Positions 45,225-54,680 of a DNA stretch of 64,000 bases are shown here, piece by piece. A model generated the notes under the pieces. That model had not been told where the DNA came from. It saw only the letters and a program-made list of their open reading frames with translations, and did not search any database. Position numbers and translations under genes: made by a program. This DNA comes from Ancrocorticia populi (GTDB lineage: Bacteria; Actinomycetota; Actinomycetes; Actinomycetales; Actinomycetaceae), in contig NZ_QETB01000004.1 of assembly GCF_003123745.1 (NCBI RefSeq), positions 124,001 through 188,000 on the forward strand, given 5' to 3'. Numbering within the stretch: the stretch's first letter is position 1; every line of letters begins with the position of its first letter.

Positions 45225-45247
45225 GGCGGGCTGCAAAGCAGCCCGCC
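45225..45247 (-). terminator. short hairpin between FGGY kinase and AraM-like gene
   Basis: GGCGGGCTGC pairs with GCAGCCCGCC around AAA, with no T tract. It lies 14 bases past the upstream kinase stop; it may modulate expression or protect the mRNA rather than stop transcription. Confidence 0.65.
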
Positions 45248-45260
45248 ACCATCTTAGTTC

Positions 45261-46841
45261 CTATTGAGCTGCCACCACATGGTCAACAACTTCGTGCGTA
45301 AGTTCCTGAACCAGTGGGTACTGCTCGCAGTACTTATCGGCGAAGAACTTGTACTCCTCATGACGGGCCATGTTCGGCTCGATGTGCTCGCGCTCGTGAA
45401 CCATGTTGTCCGCTGCCTCCTGAACTGAGCCGTACAGGCCAGCACCGGCGGCCGCGAGGATGCAAGACCCGAGGGTGACCGCGTCGCCCACCTCTGTAAG
45501 GGTGATCGGAACACCGGTCACGTCGGCGTGCATCTGGGTCCACATGCGGGACTTCGTCGAACCACCACAGGCGACGAACTCCTTGACCTCGAAGCCGGCG
45601 TCGCGCAGCTTACGCATGTTCGCTTCGACTCCGTAGCACACGGCTTCCTGAATGGACTTGTACATGTGCTCGCGGGTGTGTGCCAGCGAGAGGCCGGTAA
45701 ATACACCCCGTGCCTTCGAGTCCGAATACGGGGTGCGGTTACCCTGGAAGTACTCGTTAAGGATCAGTCCATCGCAGCCGATCGGAATATCAGCGCTACG
45801 GCGGTTCATGATGTCGTAAACCGAAAGGCCAATCTGATCAGCAGCGGCCGAGATATCAGTGCAGAACTGATCCTTGAACCACTTGAGCACAGAACCGGAG
45901 GAGACTAGCGAGGTCTCCACCGTGTACTGACCGGGCACCACACCATCGGTGTAGCCACCGAAGAAGCCTGGGCCAGAAACTGGGTCTGGAGACTGCCCAG
46001 ACATCACGTGAGAGGAGCCCGTCACTAGCGTCATCTTGCCTGGGCGGAGAACGTTAAGGCCGATCTGGCCGTGCCATGCATCGCCACCACCCTGAGCAAC
46101 TGGCGTGCCTGGGATAAGGCCAAGTTCTTCGGCGGCGCTACGCTGGAGACCACCAATGTTGCTGCCAAGATCGTTCACTACTTCTGGCAGCTTCTCAAAA
46201 ACGTCACCCGCGCCGGCCTCTTCGTAGAGGTCTACAGGCCATCCGCCGTTGTCGCGATCGTAGTAAGCGCGATGTGCGGCCGTGTTGATATTGAGCGTGT
46301 ACTCGCCGGTCAGCTTGAAGGTCAGCCAGTCGGGGGCATCAATCAGGCGATAGGCGTTCTTGTACGTATCGGGCTCGTTTTCCCGGAGCCACGCTGCCTT
46401 GAAGGGGTACCACTCAGCCGTTGGGGGCAGGGTGCCGTTACCGGTGTAGCGGCGCGCCGTGGACTGCGTGTTGATCACGCGGGCAGACTGCTCGGTTGCC
46501 CGAACGTCCATCCACATGATGGCGTTTCGCAGCGCGTCACCATTGCGGTCCAGCGCAACCACCGTCATCGTTGTTGCGTCATAGGAGATGCCGGCGATTT
46601 CGTGTGGCTGCAAGCCCGAGCGCTGCAGAACCAGACGGGTGGAGGCCACGAGTGCCTGCCACCAATCATCGGGGGACTGCTCAGCCCAGCCGGGATGGGG
46701 GTGAATCGTCTTGTAAGTGGTTGCCGCAAAGGAAACGGGCGATCCGGCCAGATCGAAGATCCCGACTCGGCACGATTCGGTACCGAAATCGATTCCCATG
46801 ACGAATGGGCCACCAGGACGTGTTGTTTGGTTAACGGACAA
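45261..46841 (-). CDS. FGGY-family carbohydrate kinase, substrate unknown
   Basis: 526-residue sugar or polyol kinase, the third of its family in the cluster and distinct from the other two. Motifs: VMGIDFGTESCRVGIFDL, GISYDATTMTVVALDRNG, IMWMDVRATEQSARV, LVTGSSHVMSGQ, and FVACGGSTKSRMWTQMHADVTG. I chose the TTG at 46841, which has GGAGG 6 bases upstream; another TTG lies at 46856. It resembles D-ribulokinase and erythritol-kinase groups, but no motif decides. It is followed by the AraM-like dehydrogenase, giving a second kinase-dehydrogenase pair. Confidence 0.85.
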   Translation of the reverse strand: MSVNQTTRPGGPFVMGIDFGTESCRVGIFDLAGSPVSFAATTYKTIHPHPGWAEQSPDDWWQALVASTRLVLQRSGLQPHEIAGISYDATTMTVVALDRNGDALRNAIMWMDVRATEQSARVINTQSTARRYTGNGTLPPTAEWYPFKAAWLRENEPDTYKNAYRLIDAPDWLTFKLTGEYTLNINTAAHRAYYDRDNGGWPVDLYEEAGAGDVFEKLPEVVNDLGSNIGGLQRSAAEELGLIPGTPVAQGGGDAWHGQIGLNVLRPGKMTLVTGSSHVMSGQSPDPVSGPGFFGGYTDGVVPGQYTVETSLVSSGSVLKWFKDQFCTDISAAADQIGLSVYDIMNRRSADIPIGCDGLILNEYFQGNRTPYSDSKARGVFTGLSLAHTREHMYKSIQEAVCYGVEANMRKLRDAGFEVKEFVACGGSTKSRMWTQMHADVTGVPITLTEVGDAVTLGSCILAAAGAGLYGSVQEAADNMVHEREHIEPNMARHEEYKFFADKYCEQYPLVQELTHEVVDHVVAAQ

Positions 46842-46949
46842 TGAAAACCTCCACAATGAAGTTCGAGTTGGAGCTGCTGATAAATAATGCGCTGGCTACC
46901 GTGCCCGAGCAGACGCGGACATCGGGCCAACGAGATCCGGACTTACCAA

Positions 46950-47798
46950 TCAGGAATCGGAATCAGACCATCCCCACTCATTCCGGATCTCTTCAGGAAT
47001 GAGGTGATCGATTCGCTCTAGGACATATGTGGGCTGCTCAGCTTCAGGAAGGGCCTGAGCTTCTTCCAAAGTTGAATCGCCCGTTAACAAGAGTGTTGAT
47101 GCCATACCAGTGTTGATCGCCATCCCAATATCTGTCATAAGACGATCTCCAACCATCATGCAGTTGGTGGGATCAACATCTAGATCGCCAAGGGCTGCCG
47201 TGAGCATGACAGCTTCGGGCTTACCCATGTTCGCTACACACTTTGTTCCGGTACAAGCCTCAATCGCTGCCACAATAGAGGCCGCGTCGGGCTCTCCGCG
47301 CCCGCCAGGGAACGGGCAGTAGCGATCAGGGTTTGTGGTGATGAGAATTGCTCGCTTGTGATACCAAATGGCGTCGAAAGCGATTTGAAGCTTGCGATAC
47401 TCGAACGTGCGATCGTAGGAGGCAATGACGATGTCGATTTCCTCAGGATTGTCGCTCATCTTGATTCCCGCGGCAGCCAAAGCATCCTTGAGTGGCTGTT
47501 CCGAAATCGGGAACACGGTCGCGTCGGGGTGATTGGCCTTAAGCCACCGCGTTGTTGTGACTACGGTGTTAGCGATTTCCTCTACGGGTGTTGGAATATC
47601 GAGCTTTTCAAGCTTTGCTAGGTACTGGTGGGGATCCTTAGTCGGATTATTGGACAGGAACCTCACGGGCTTTCCCAAGGTACGCAGGCCTTCGATCAGC
47701 CGCTTTGCGCCGGGGAGAAGATGATCACCTAGGTAAATGGTGCCATCCATATCGAATACGTAGGCGTCATAAAGCTTAGTTGGTGACGTGTACTGCAC
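46950..47798 (-). CDS. HAD-IIA family phosphatase (NagD-like)
   Basis: 282-residue haloacid dehalogenase with DMDGTIYLGDHLLPGA (nucleophile Asp), FLSNNPTKD (motif II), the lysine in NMGKPEAVMLTAAL and VGDRLMTDIGMAINTGM (motif IV Asp). NagD relatives dephosphorylate sugar phosphates or UMP, and some remove phosphoglycolate-type by-products. In this cluster it could relieve accumulation of dead-end sugar phosphates, or act on a pathway intermediate. It lies between the membrane protein and the FGGY kinase, in the same direction. Confidence 0.88.
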   Translation of the reverse strand: MQYTSPTKLYDAYVFDMDGTIYLGDHLLPGAKRLIEGLRTLGKPVRFLSNNPTKDPHQYLAKLEKLDIPTPVEEIANTVVTTTRWLKANHPDATVFPISEQPLKDALAAAGIKMSDNPEEIDIVIASYDRTFEYRKLQIAFDAIWYHKRAILITTNPDRYCPFPGGRGEPDAASIVAAIEACTGTKCVANMGKPEAVMLTAALGDLDVDPTNCMMVGDRLMTDIGMAINTGMASTLLLTGDSTLEEAQALPEAEQPTYVLERIDHLIPEEIRNEWGWSDSDS

Positions 47799-47833
47799 CT
47801 TGGCGCTCCTTGGTTTTCATGTTGTTTTGGGGC

Positions 47834-47861
47834 GGTGGTGCCGGGCGAACCCGGCACCACC
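47834..47861 (-). terminator. hairpin after the 338-aa membrane protein gene
   Basis: GGTGGTGCCGGG pairs with CCCGGCACCACC across CGAA, 28 bases past the membrane-protein stop. The flanking CAAAAC on the minus strand is a weak tail. Confidence 0.75.
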
Positions 47862-47889
47862 AGTTTGTTGAAAGGATCAACAGGCCTTA

Positions 47890-48906
47890 CTAGGCGACGA
47901 TCGCGCCGATTGCGTAGAGCACCGTTGTCATCGTCCAAATGGCGAATGCCGGAGGATCGATGTGTGTATCGCCATTGGCGCACGTTGTACGCGAGAGGAA
48001 CTCGCCAACCACGCCGGCAATCAGGCCGAAGAGACCCGCGAGCAGCAACGGCACAACAAGCGCCCCGCTGGTCCACGTGCCCGGATCTGAGCCAGCGAAC
48101 AGCGGTGCAAACTGGAGCGCCGCGATCGAAGCAATGATCGTCATGTGGTGGGTAACTGGTGTGTTGAGCCCGCACGTCAGGAAGACCAAAGTAATAGCCG
48201 AGATCGCCCATCCAACGAGCTGTGCGTGGCCTACGATTCCTGGGTTGATCGGGTAGATGTACATGATCAACATGAGGGTAGCGAAGCCGGACAAAAGGCC
48301 GGAGAAGAATCCGATCAAAGCTGAGTGTGACCACTTCTCCTGATGTGCAACCCAATGCTTGTCTCCGCCAACCCACAGGAGCGGGCCCTGCTCGGTGGAG
48401 AACAAGCCAGTGCTACCGAACATGTAACGGCAGGCAATTGCGACGATGATAATCGTGAGCGCCACGGTGTCCGTGGAACCCAGAACATCGTTGTCATAGT
48501 GCATCGAAGCGTCGGACACCTTGAATTGAGGCAGAATCCAACCGATGAACTGGTTGAGGGTGTAGCCGACCATGCCGAAGACACCACCAACAACATAAAT
48601 GTCCGCCTTCGAAAGACCCGAAAGCGGCGTGATAATGTCACGTCCATTCATGCCAGCTGGCATATAGTTCTTTTTAGCGGCGTATGCCGCGGCTGCAGCA
48701 CCACCAGCGAAGGCGATGTGCGGGCCGAACACTGGGCCGAACACGACGGAATCCATGAACGTGGCGGCGTCGAATCCGCCCATGTAGCCGGCAAGGCCAA
48801 CCATGTACATGAAGCCGGTCATAATAAAGGCGGTCTGGCCGCCGATTGCTGCGCCGAATGCGCCGCCACCGAAGGCGGCTATCAGCCATAGGGGATCAAA
48901 ATCCAC
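47890..48906 (-). CDS. multi-pass membrane protein, candidate permease of the polyol cluster
   Basis: 338 residues with about nine hydrophobic segments, starting with the glycine-rich WLIAAFGGGAFGAAIGGQTA. Others are IYVVGGVFGMVGYTLNQFIG, TVALTIIIVAIACRYMF and VVPLLLAGLFGLIAGVVGEF. A loop has conserved-looking charged and histidine residues (GGDKHWVAHQEKWSH), and a THHMT sequence lies before the seventh segment. There is no ABC, MFS or PTS signature, and I do not recognise the family. It is the first intact gene of the cluster and the only transport candidate, so a role in polyol or sugar uptake is inference from position. Confidence 0.55.
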   Translation of the reverse strand: MDFDPLWLIAAFGGGAFGAAIGGQTAFIMTGFMYMVGLAGYMGGFDAATFMDSVVFGPVFGPHIAFAGGAAAAAYAAKKNYMPAGMNGRDIITPLSGLSKADIYVVGGVFGMVGYTLNQFIGWILPQFKVSDASMHYDNDVLGSTDTVALTIIIVAIACRYMFGSTGLFSTEQGPLLWVGGDKHWVAHQEKWSHSALIGFFSGLLSGFATLMLIMYIYPINPGIVGHAQLVGWAISAITLVFLTCGLNTPVTHHMTIIASIAALQFAPLFAGSDPGTWTSGALVVPLLLAGLFGLIAGVVGEFLSRTTCANGDTHIDPPAFAIWTMTTVLYAIGAIVA

Positions 48907-48935
48907 GTTGATTTCCTCTACTAGGTGGTTAGTGT

Positions 48936-49235
48936 TTACTCGCAGCTCTTGTGTGTTTCAAGAACTGCCGCTTTCGGGACCAAGAAAGTGGTGGAACCAA
49001 AACCGCATTCCGGCCGCTTCCTCGCTACCCGTTGTACCGGCCCCTTCCCTTTGAGCCACTGCCCAGAAGGAGGAACCTGTGCGCTATTGGAGGGTACCAG
49101 ACGCCCACGGAAGAGTGAGTCATGAGCCACACCGATGACTTCGTCTACACGCTCAACAGACTCCAAGTCCTCTGCGAGGATCTCCTTGTAGCCATCGTCA
49201 GCGATGTCGGCTGCAACAACGATCCGCAATCCCAT
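48936..49235 (-). pseudogene. rpiB paralogue with internal deletion
   Basis: The first 36 residues (MGLRIVVAADIADDGYKEIL..., VDEVIG) match the start of the intact RpiB at 28990-29445. The next residues AHDSLFRGRLVPSNSAQV match the region near residue 95 of RpiB, so about 57 codons, including the catalytic CGTGMG, are deleted. After SNSAQV the match is lost. A GAAGGG ribosome site and an AT-rich upstream region remain, so it may still lie in the leader of the cluster mRNA. Confidence 0.8.
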
Positions 49236-49697
49236 GCTGCGCCCTTCTTTAGGTGCTCCCGAACTCTACAACGGCGGCCAACACCACCACGTGGAGGTGC
49301 CGACTGTCCTGCCGAGACTAACACCCGTTGTGTTAAATCTTGCGATTGTCATGTTACTTTGCACATACTCTCAGTTAGCTGGGACACATTTGGGAATGCG
49401 TGCATGTTTGGGTCCTATTTCCTAGTTTCACAACCTGACTTAGAGAATCCTTGCCACATTGGCATTCCTCGAGAGCGACGCAGTTCACAGGCCACAGTGA
49501 CCAGTTCCCAAATTTGCCAAGCGTTCAACCGGCTGGAGTATTTCCAAACTCATCCTTCAGTCGAATCTGCACACCCAACGGGCGTTTTTCTCATAAAACC
49601 ATGTGAAAACTATCGGTCAGAATTACACTGAACTTTGCGCTTCACATACGGCCGTCGGCGCCAGCTCGATGATCCGAAGACATTCTTGGCCGCCCTA
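49236..49697. promoter_or_regulatory. presumed promoter region of the polyol cluster
   Basis: 460 bases with no accepted gene between the rpiB remnant and the serine hydrolase. It should contain the leftward promoter of the cluster (AT-rich stretch around 49325-49390) and the operator of the DeoR-type regulator, which I cannot pinpoint. Confidence 0.4.
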
Positions 49698-50948
49698 CTA
49701 CGCCTCCACTGCGGCATTGGCCGCTGCCACAAGTAATAGATTGTGCGGCAAAGCCCCATCAAACCCTGGAGTAGACATCGTCATGATAACGGTGTCATTC
49801 GCCGGGTTATTCACGAACTTGGTGGAGAAGAATCCCTGCCAGCTGTATGCCCCAGCACCACCCAAGTAGGTGGAAGACCCGACGGGCGCATTTACTCCTT
49901 CTTGAATGTCCAGTTGATAGCCCCACTTATTCTGCGTGAGCTGCCAGTTTGTCAGGTCGCCGATTTCGTTGTGTGTCATGAGGTCTACAGCGGACTGGCT
50001 CAGCACACGTACGCCGTCAAGCTCTCCCCGATTCAACAACATTTGGGCAAAGCGGTAGTAATCATAGGTTGTGGAATGCAGCCCGCCGGCGCCAGAGAAG
50101 AACCGCTTGGCCCCTCCGAACCCATAGTCCACGCCCATCATGCCCAGACCCAATGGGAAGTCCTCGGTCTGCCTATCCTTCGTACCTGCCCAGTAGACGG
50201 CAGCCACCCTATCCGTGACCTCCTCTGGAGGATAAAACCAGATCTCGTTCATGCCAAGCGGCTCGAAGATATTGCGCCGTAGATAGGTATCGAAATCCAC
50301 CCCCGAAACAACCTCCACAAGCCTGCACAGCGTATCCACGGAGTTATTGGAGTAGTCGAATACCTCTCCCGGGTTTGCCATCAGAGGCTGGCGTGCTAAC
50401 AGCTTCACCTTAGATTCCAGCGTCGCGTCCGTGATCTGGAAATCGTCTGGCACGCCCCCTTCCGCGTAATACTTGGGTACGGTCCGGTACGCGTATTTGT
50501 CGCTTTCGGCGTCATACCACCACGTGTTGGTCATTCCGGCGGTCATCGAAAGCAGGTGATGGATCGTGATCGGATTGGCTGCAGGAACCAGCGTATCCTC
50601 CCCGCCCGCCCCTTCCTTCGCCACGTACATCTGCGTGAACTCTGGCAGATACTTCGCGATCGGATCCGCGAGTGATATCAGACCCCGATCCCATAGCTGC
50701 ATGACCGCAGCAGCGCTCGGAACTTTGGACATGGAAGCGAGCCGGAAGATGGAGTCTCGTTCCATCGGTACACCATCGTTCGCGTTTCCGAATGCCTTGA
50801 AATAGCAGATCTTACCGTGCCGCGCCACCAAAATGACGGTGCCTTGATAGGCGTCCTCGCTCATGTGTCTGGCCACTAGATCATCGATATGGGACAGATA
50901 TTCGCTGGACACACCCACGCTTTCGGGGTCTACAACCTCAATAGCCAT
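49698..50948 (-). CDS. beta-lactamase-fold serine hydrolase (class C-like/EstB type)
   Basis: 416 residues, no signal peptide, so probably a cytoplasmic esterase rather than a resistance enzyme. The SxxK motif is LASMSKVPSAA, the YxN motif YSNNSVDTL, and the third motif region GGAGAYSW replaces KTG. LLSMTAGMTNTWW and the cofactor-free fold match the EstB/LovD group. It is transcribed alone, between the polyol cluster promoter and the clpC terminator region. Substrate unknown. Confidence 0.87.
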   Translation of the reverse strand: MAIEVVDPESVGVSSEYLSHIDDLVARHMSEDAYQGTVILVARHGKICYFKAFGNANDGVPMERDSIFRLASMSKVPSAAAVMQLWDRGLISLADPIAKYLPEFTQMYVAKEGAGGEDTLVPAANPITIHHLLSMTAGMTNTWWYDAESDKYAYRTVPKYYAEGGVPDDFQITDATLESKVKLLARQPLMANPGEVFDYSNNSVDTLCRLVEVVSGVDFDTYLRRNIFEPLGMNEIWFYPPEEVTDRVAAVYWAGTKDRQTEDFPLGLGMMGVDYGFGGAKRFFSGAGGLHSTTYDYYRFAQMLLNRGELDGVRVLSQSAVDLMTHNEIGDLTNWQLTQNKWGYQLDIQEGVNAPVGSSTYLGGAGAYSWQGFFSTKFVNNPANDTVIMTMSTPGFDGALPHNLLLVAAANAAVEA

Positions 50949-51069
50949 GTCTCTCCTTCAACACTCGTACATCCTCGTACGATGGCGCCACCGTGACGCA
51001 CGCCATAAGTATAGAGTGTCAGGCCAAGACGCGCCTACTGCCACCCTCGGTTTCCACGTCGCAGAGATC

Positions 51070-51118
51070 TGACGCAAACCCGAGATTGGGGGGCGGTGAC
51101 AGTTTGGGACGACGACGA
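51070..51118. repeat. unoccupied TGACGCAAACCC site with CGACGACG motif
   Basis: TGACGCAAACCC at 51070-51081 equals the junction inferred for the target of IS110 copy 1. It is followed 27 bases later by GGGACGACGACG, next to the clpC terminator. This is an empty member of the intergenic repeat family. Confidence 0.65.
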
Positions 51119-51159
51119 AGGCGGGTGGGACAAGGCTCTCGCCTTGTTCCACCCGCCTT
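51118..51159 (-). terminator. clpC terminator
   Basis: An 18-base stem (AAGGCGGGTGGGACAAGG with its complement, one G-T pair) around CTCTCG, 20 bases past the clpC stop. Read leftward, the stem is followed by CGTCGTCGTCCC where a T tract would normally stand. Confidence 0.85.
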
Positions 51160-51179
51160 TTACTCGGGCAGTCTAGTGA

Positions 51180-53762
51180 CTAGTGTGCTGCCGATAGCCC
51201 ACTGGGCTGAGGGTTCTCACCGGGGCGGCGATTATCCACGCCCGCGGTCAAACTATCCATCTCGCCGGGATCGGTGACCTCCACAGTATCCTCGGGCAAA
51301 GGCTCATCGGCATTCTGCCCGTGGAACGTGAACGTCATCGGGATGTTCTCGCTATCCACGTCCACGACGATGTTCTGGCCGCGCTCGAATTCTCCGAAGA
51401 GCAGCTTCTCGGACAACACATCCTCGATGTCGCGCTGGATAGCGCGGCGCAACGGACGGGCACCTAGAACTGGATCGTATCCACGATCCGCAAGGAGCTC
51501 CTTGGAGGCCCGAGTCAGGTAGATGTGCATATCCTGATTGGCAAGCCGCTTATCCAGCTTGGAGACCATGAGATCCACGATCTGCAGGATCTCCTCGCGG
51601 TGAAGCTGCGGGAACACGATCGTATCGTCAACACGGTTCAAGAACTCTGGACGGAAGTGGTCCTTGAGGGCCTCTCCCACACGGCGCTTCATCCGCTCAT
51701 AGGACGTTGTGGTGTCCTGATCGAACTGGAAGCCTGTGGTCACGCCCTTGGCGATGTCCTTCGTTCCGAGGTTTGTGGTCATGATGATGATGGTGTTCTT
51801 GAAGTCCACCATGCGCCCCTGCGAATCCGTGAGGCGTCCCTCTTCAAGAATCTGGAGCAGGGAATTGAAGAGGTCCTGATGGGCCTTCTCAATCTCATCA
51901 AACAGAACCACGGAGAACGGCTTACGGCGGACCTTTTCGGTGAGCTGGCCACCCTCTTCGTAACCCACGTATCCGGGAGGGGCACCGAACAGTCGCGAGA
52001 CCGTGTGCTTCTCCGAGTACTCGGACATATCAAGGGTGATAAGCGCCGATTCGTCCCCGAACAGGAACTCTGCGAGCGCCTTGGCAAGCTCGGTCTTTCC
52101 AACACCCGTCGGGCCAGCAAAGATGAACGAGCCGCCGGGGCGGTCCGGATCCTTGAGTCCAGCGCGAGTACGGCGGATGGCCTGCGAAAGCGCCACCACA
52201 GCCTCGTTCTGGCCGATCACTCGCTTGTGCAGTTCCTCTTCCATACGCAGCAGCTTGGCGGATTCGGCTTCGGTCAGCTTAAACACTGGGATGCCGGTTG
52301 CCATGGACAGGACTTCGTTGATGAGCTCCTCATCAACCACGGACACAACGTCCATGTCCCCATCCTTCCAAGCCTGTTCACGCTCGGCACGCTGGGAGGC
52401 GAGCTGCTGCTCCTCATCACGAAGAGAGGCGGCCTTCTCGAAGTCCTGACCGTCAATGGCGGCTTCCTTCGAGCGGCGCACACCAGCAATCTTCTCATCA
52501 AGTTCGCGAAGCTCAGGTGGAGCTGTCATCTTACGGATGGCAAGGCGCGCTCCGGCCTCGTCGATCAGATCGATAGCCTTATCTGGCAAGAACCGATCAT
52601 TGATATAGCGGTCCGAGAGGGAGGCTGCAGCCTCTAGTGCCTCGTCAGTAATCGTTACGCGATGGAAGCTCTCGTAGCGATCGCGCAGACCCTTTAGGAT
52701 CTCCACGGTCTGAGGCACGGTGGGCTGATCCACCTGAATCGGCTGGAAGCGACGCTCCAAAGCGGCGTCCTTCTCAATGTGCTTACGGTACTCATCTAGC
52801 GTAGTTGCGCCAATCACCTGAAGCTCGCCACGAGCCATCATGGGCTTTAGTAGCGAGGCAGCGTCTAGAGCACCTTCAGCAGCACCCGCACCCACCATCG
52901 TGTGGATCTCATCGATGAACAGGATGATATCGCCGCGCGTGTTGACCTCTTTCAATATCTTCTTCATGCGCTCCTCGAAGTCACCGCGGTAGCGCGAGCC
53001 GGCAACAAGTGAGCCCATATCCAACGAATAGAGCTGCTTATCCTTCAGGGTCTCGGGAACATCGCCCGCGCCAATCGCCTGAGCGAGGCCCTCAACAACG
53101 GCAGTTTTACCAACGCCGGGCTCGCCGATCAAGACGGGGTTGTTCTTGGTACGGCGTGAGAGAACCTGCATTACTCGCTCGGTCTCCACGTGACGCCCGA
53201 TCACCGGATCGAGCTTATGTTCACGAGCAGACTGGGTGAGGTTACGGCCGAACTGATCCAGCACCGTTGAGCCGGCCTTCTGGCCTTCGCGAGCGCCGCC
53301 ACCAACGCCCACAGGCTCCTTACCCTGGAATCCAGAGATGAGCTGATTGACCTGATTGCGCACACGCGGCAGGTCCGCGCCCAGCTTCATGAGAACCTGG
53401 GCGGCTACGCCGTCGGGCTCACGGGTCAGGCCGAGCAGAAGGTGCTCGGTGCCGATGTATGAGTGGCCCAACTGAAGGCCCTCACGCATCGCGTATTCGA
53501 TGACCTTCTTGGCGCGAGGTGTAAAGGGGATGTGGCCGGCCGGTGGCTCCTGTCCCTCCCCGATGATGTCTATGACCTGGTCCCTCACATCGTCGAGCGT
53601 GATGCCAAGCGCCTCTAGCGCTTTGGCAGCCACACCTTCACCCTCACGGATGAGCCCGAGGAGGATGTGCTCGGTACCTAGGTAGTTGTGTTTGAGGTTT
53701 CGAGCCTCCTCCTGCGCGAGCACGATGACTCGGCGGGCGCGATCGGTAAACCGTTCGAACAT
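51180..53762 (-). CDS. clpC: ATP-dependent Clp protease ATPase subunit ClpC
   Basis: Hsp100 unfoldase (860 aa) that feeds substrates to ClpP and governs protein quality control. Two N-terminal Clp repeats ([20 protein letters not shown] and [20 protein letters not shown]), a first AAA module ([15 protein letters not shown]), a middle coiled domain, and a second module ([21 protein letters not shown]) are clear. The ATG at 53762 ([11 protein letters not shown]) has AAGGAGTGTCA upstream; the longer upstream frame is unsupported. It is monocistronic with a strong terminator. Confidence 0.97.
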   Translation of the reverse strand: MFERFTDRARRVIVLAQEEARNLKHNYLGTEHILLGLIREGEGVAAKALEALGITLDDVRDQVIDIIGEGQEPPAGHIPFTPRAKKVIEYAMREGLQLGHSYIGTEHLLLGLTREPDGVAAQVLMKLGADLPRVRNQVNQLISGFQGKEPVGVGGGAREGQKAGSTVLDQFGRNLTQSAREHKLDPVIGRHVETERVMQVLSRRTKNNPVLIGEPGVGKTAVVEGLAQAIGAGDVPETLKDKQLYSLDMGSLVAGSRYRGDFEERMKKILKEVNTRGDIILFIDEIHTMVGAGAAEGALDAASLLKPMMARGELQVIGATTLDEYRKHIEKDAALERRFQPIQVDQPTVPQTVEILKGLRDRYESFHRVTITDEALEAAASLSDRYINDRFLPDKAIDLIDEAGARLAIRKMTAPPELRELDEKIAGVRRSKEAAIDGQDFEKAASLRDEEQQLASQRAEREQAWKDGDMDVVSVVDEELINEVLSMATGIPVFKLTEAESAKLLRMEEELHKRVIGQNEAVVALSQAIRRTRAGLKDPDRPGGSFIFAGPTGVGKTELAKALAEFLFGDESALITLDMSEYSEKHTVSRLFGAPPGYVGYEEGGQLTEKVRRKPFSVVLFDEIEKAHQDLFNSLLQILEEGRLTDSQGRMVDFKNTIIIMTTNLGTKDIAKGVTTGFQFDQDTTTSYERMKRRVGEALKDHFRPEFLNRVDDTIVFPQLHREEILQIVDLMVSKLDKRLANQDMHIYLTRASKELLADRGYDPVLGARPLRRAIQRDIEDVLSEKLLFGEFERGQNIVVDVDSENIPMTFTFHGQNADEPLPEDTVEVTDPGEMDSLTAGVDNRRPGENPQPSGLSAAH

Positions 53763-53852
53763 TGACACTCCTTGGATGGCACAAGTTAATTCACTTAACT
53801 GTAACGACGCCCCGGGCCGGATATGCCAACTGTTCGCCACAGGCGTTAGGCG

Positions 53853-54305
53853 CTAGGCCTCCACCAGAATCGTGAACGGACCATCGTTAACGATCTGGAC
53901 TTCCATCATCGCACCGAACTTCCCTTCTTCAACATGCAGCCCATATGTTTCGCGGAGCTCGCGGGCCACATCTTCTACCAATGGTTCCGCCACCGGGCCG
54001 GGTGCCGCGTGGGACCACCCTGGCTTGCGGCCTTTGCGCACATCGGCGTACAGCGTGAACTGGGAGATGAGGAGGATCGATGCAGCCGATTCTTCGGCGC
54101 TCACGCGACGCGATGGGTCGTCGTCGCCCTCAATATTCCGCAGAATACGCAACTGCGCAATCTTCCTGGCAATTTTCGAGGTCTGGGCGGCCCCATCACC
54201 GTGAGTAGCACCTACCAGGACGCAAAGCCCGGTGCCGATGGAGCCCAAGACTTCGCCCTCCACACTCACCTGCGCCCGCGTTACACGCTGAATTACTGCG
54301 CGCAT
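53853..54305 (-). CDS. dtd: D-aminoacyl-tRNA deacylase
   Basis: 150-residue editing enzyme that removes D-amino acids (and glycine from tRNA-Ala). It carries the conserved MRAVIQRVTRAQVSVEGE start, LLISQFTLYADVRKGRKPGW, and the C-terminal GxMMEVQIVNDGPFTI with the cis-proline region. The DNA includes CGTCGTCG encoding GDDD, a coding occurrence of that motif. It is the last gene of a leftward group starting at ygfZ or the FABP gene. Confidence 0.94.
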   Translation of the reverse strand: MRAVIQRVTRAQVSVEGEVLGSIGTGLCVLVGATHGDGAAQTSKIARKIAQLRILRNIEGDDDPSRRVSAEESAASILLISQFTLYADVRKGRKPGWSHAAPGPVAEPLVEDVARELRETYGLHVEEGKFGAMMEVQIVNDGPFTILVEA

Positions 54306-54347
54306 GATGTTCCCTTCGCACGTATCTTTCTTCTGGCTTATCGGCGG

Positions 54348-54680
54348 CTACCAGCCACCGCGCTGGCTGCGCTGGCCGCCACGACGGCCCCGCTTTTGTG
54401 GCATCCGGGAGCGGACCGGACCTAGATAGTAGATCGGTGCCACGATCGCCGCGATGGAGAGCAGCCATCCAAACATTAACGGAATGTTGTAGGCAAACCC
54501 GTTAAGCGAGACAAGAAGTGAGGCGATGAGCCCAACCAGCCAGCGCGTCTTCGTGGTTCCGGCGTATACAAAATCCGAGGAGGAGCGGAAGGCGGCGGCG
54601 ATTAGAGCCCATAGCGCCAGCCCGATCACAACCACGGAGATGGTGAGGCTGATCCATCCCATGGCGCCGTAATACGACAT
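54348..54680 (-). CDS. DUF2516-family membrane protein
   Basis: 110 residues with three hydrophobic segments (ISLTISVVVIGLALWALIAAA, WLVGLIASLLVSLNGFA, MFGWLLSIAAIVAPIYYLG) and a basic, glycine-rich tail. The FVYAGTTKTRWL and APIYYLGPVR blocks match actinobacterial DUF2516 proteins, which have no known role. Its ATG overlaps the ygfZ stop (TGATG), so they are coupled. Confidence 0.75.
   Translation of the reverse strand: MSYYGAMGWISLTISVVVIGLALWALIAAAFRSSSDFVYAGTTKTRWLVGLIASLLVSLNGFAYNIPLMFGWLLSIAAIVAPIYYLGPVRSRMPQKRGRRGGQRSQRGGW

Noticed and set aside
49698-50948. Beta-lactam resistance gene
   Set aside because: No signal peptide, and the third motif is not KTG-like; an EstB-type esterase is more likely.
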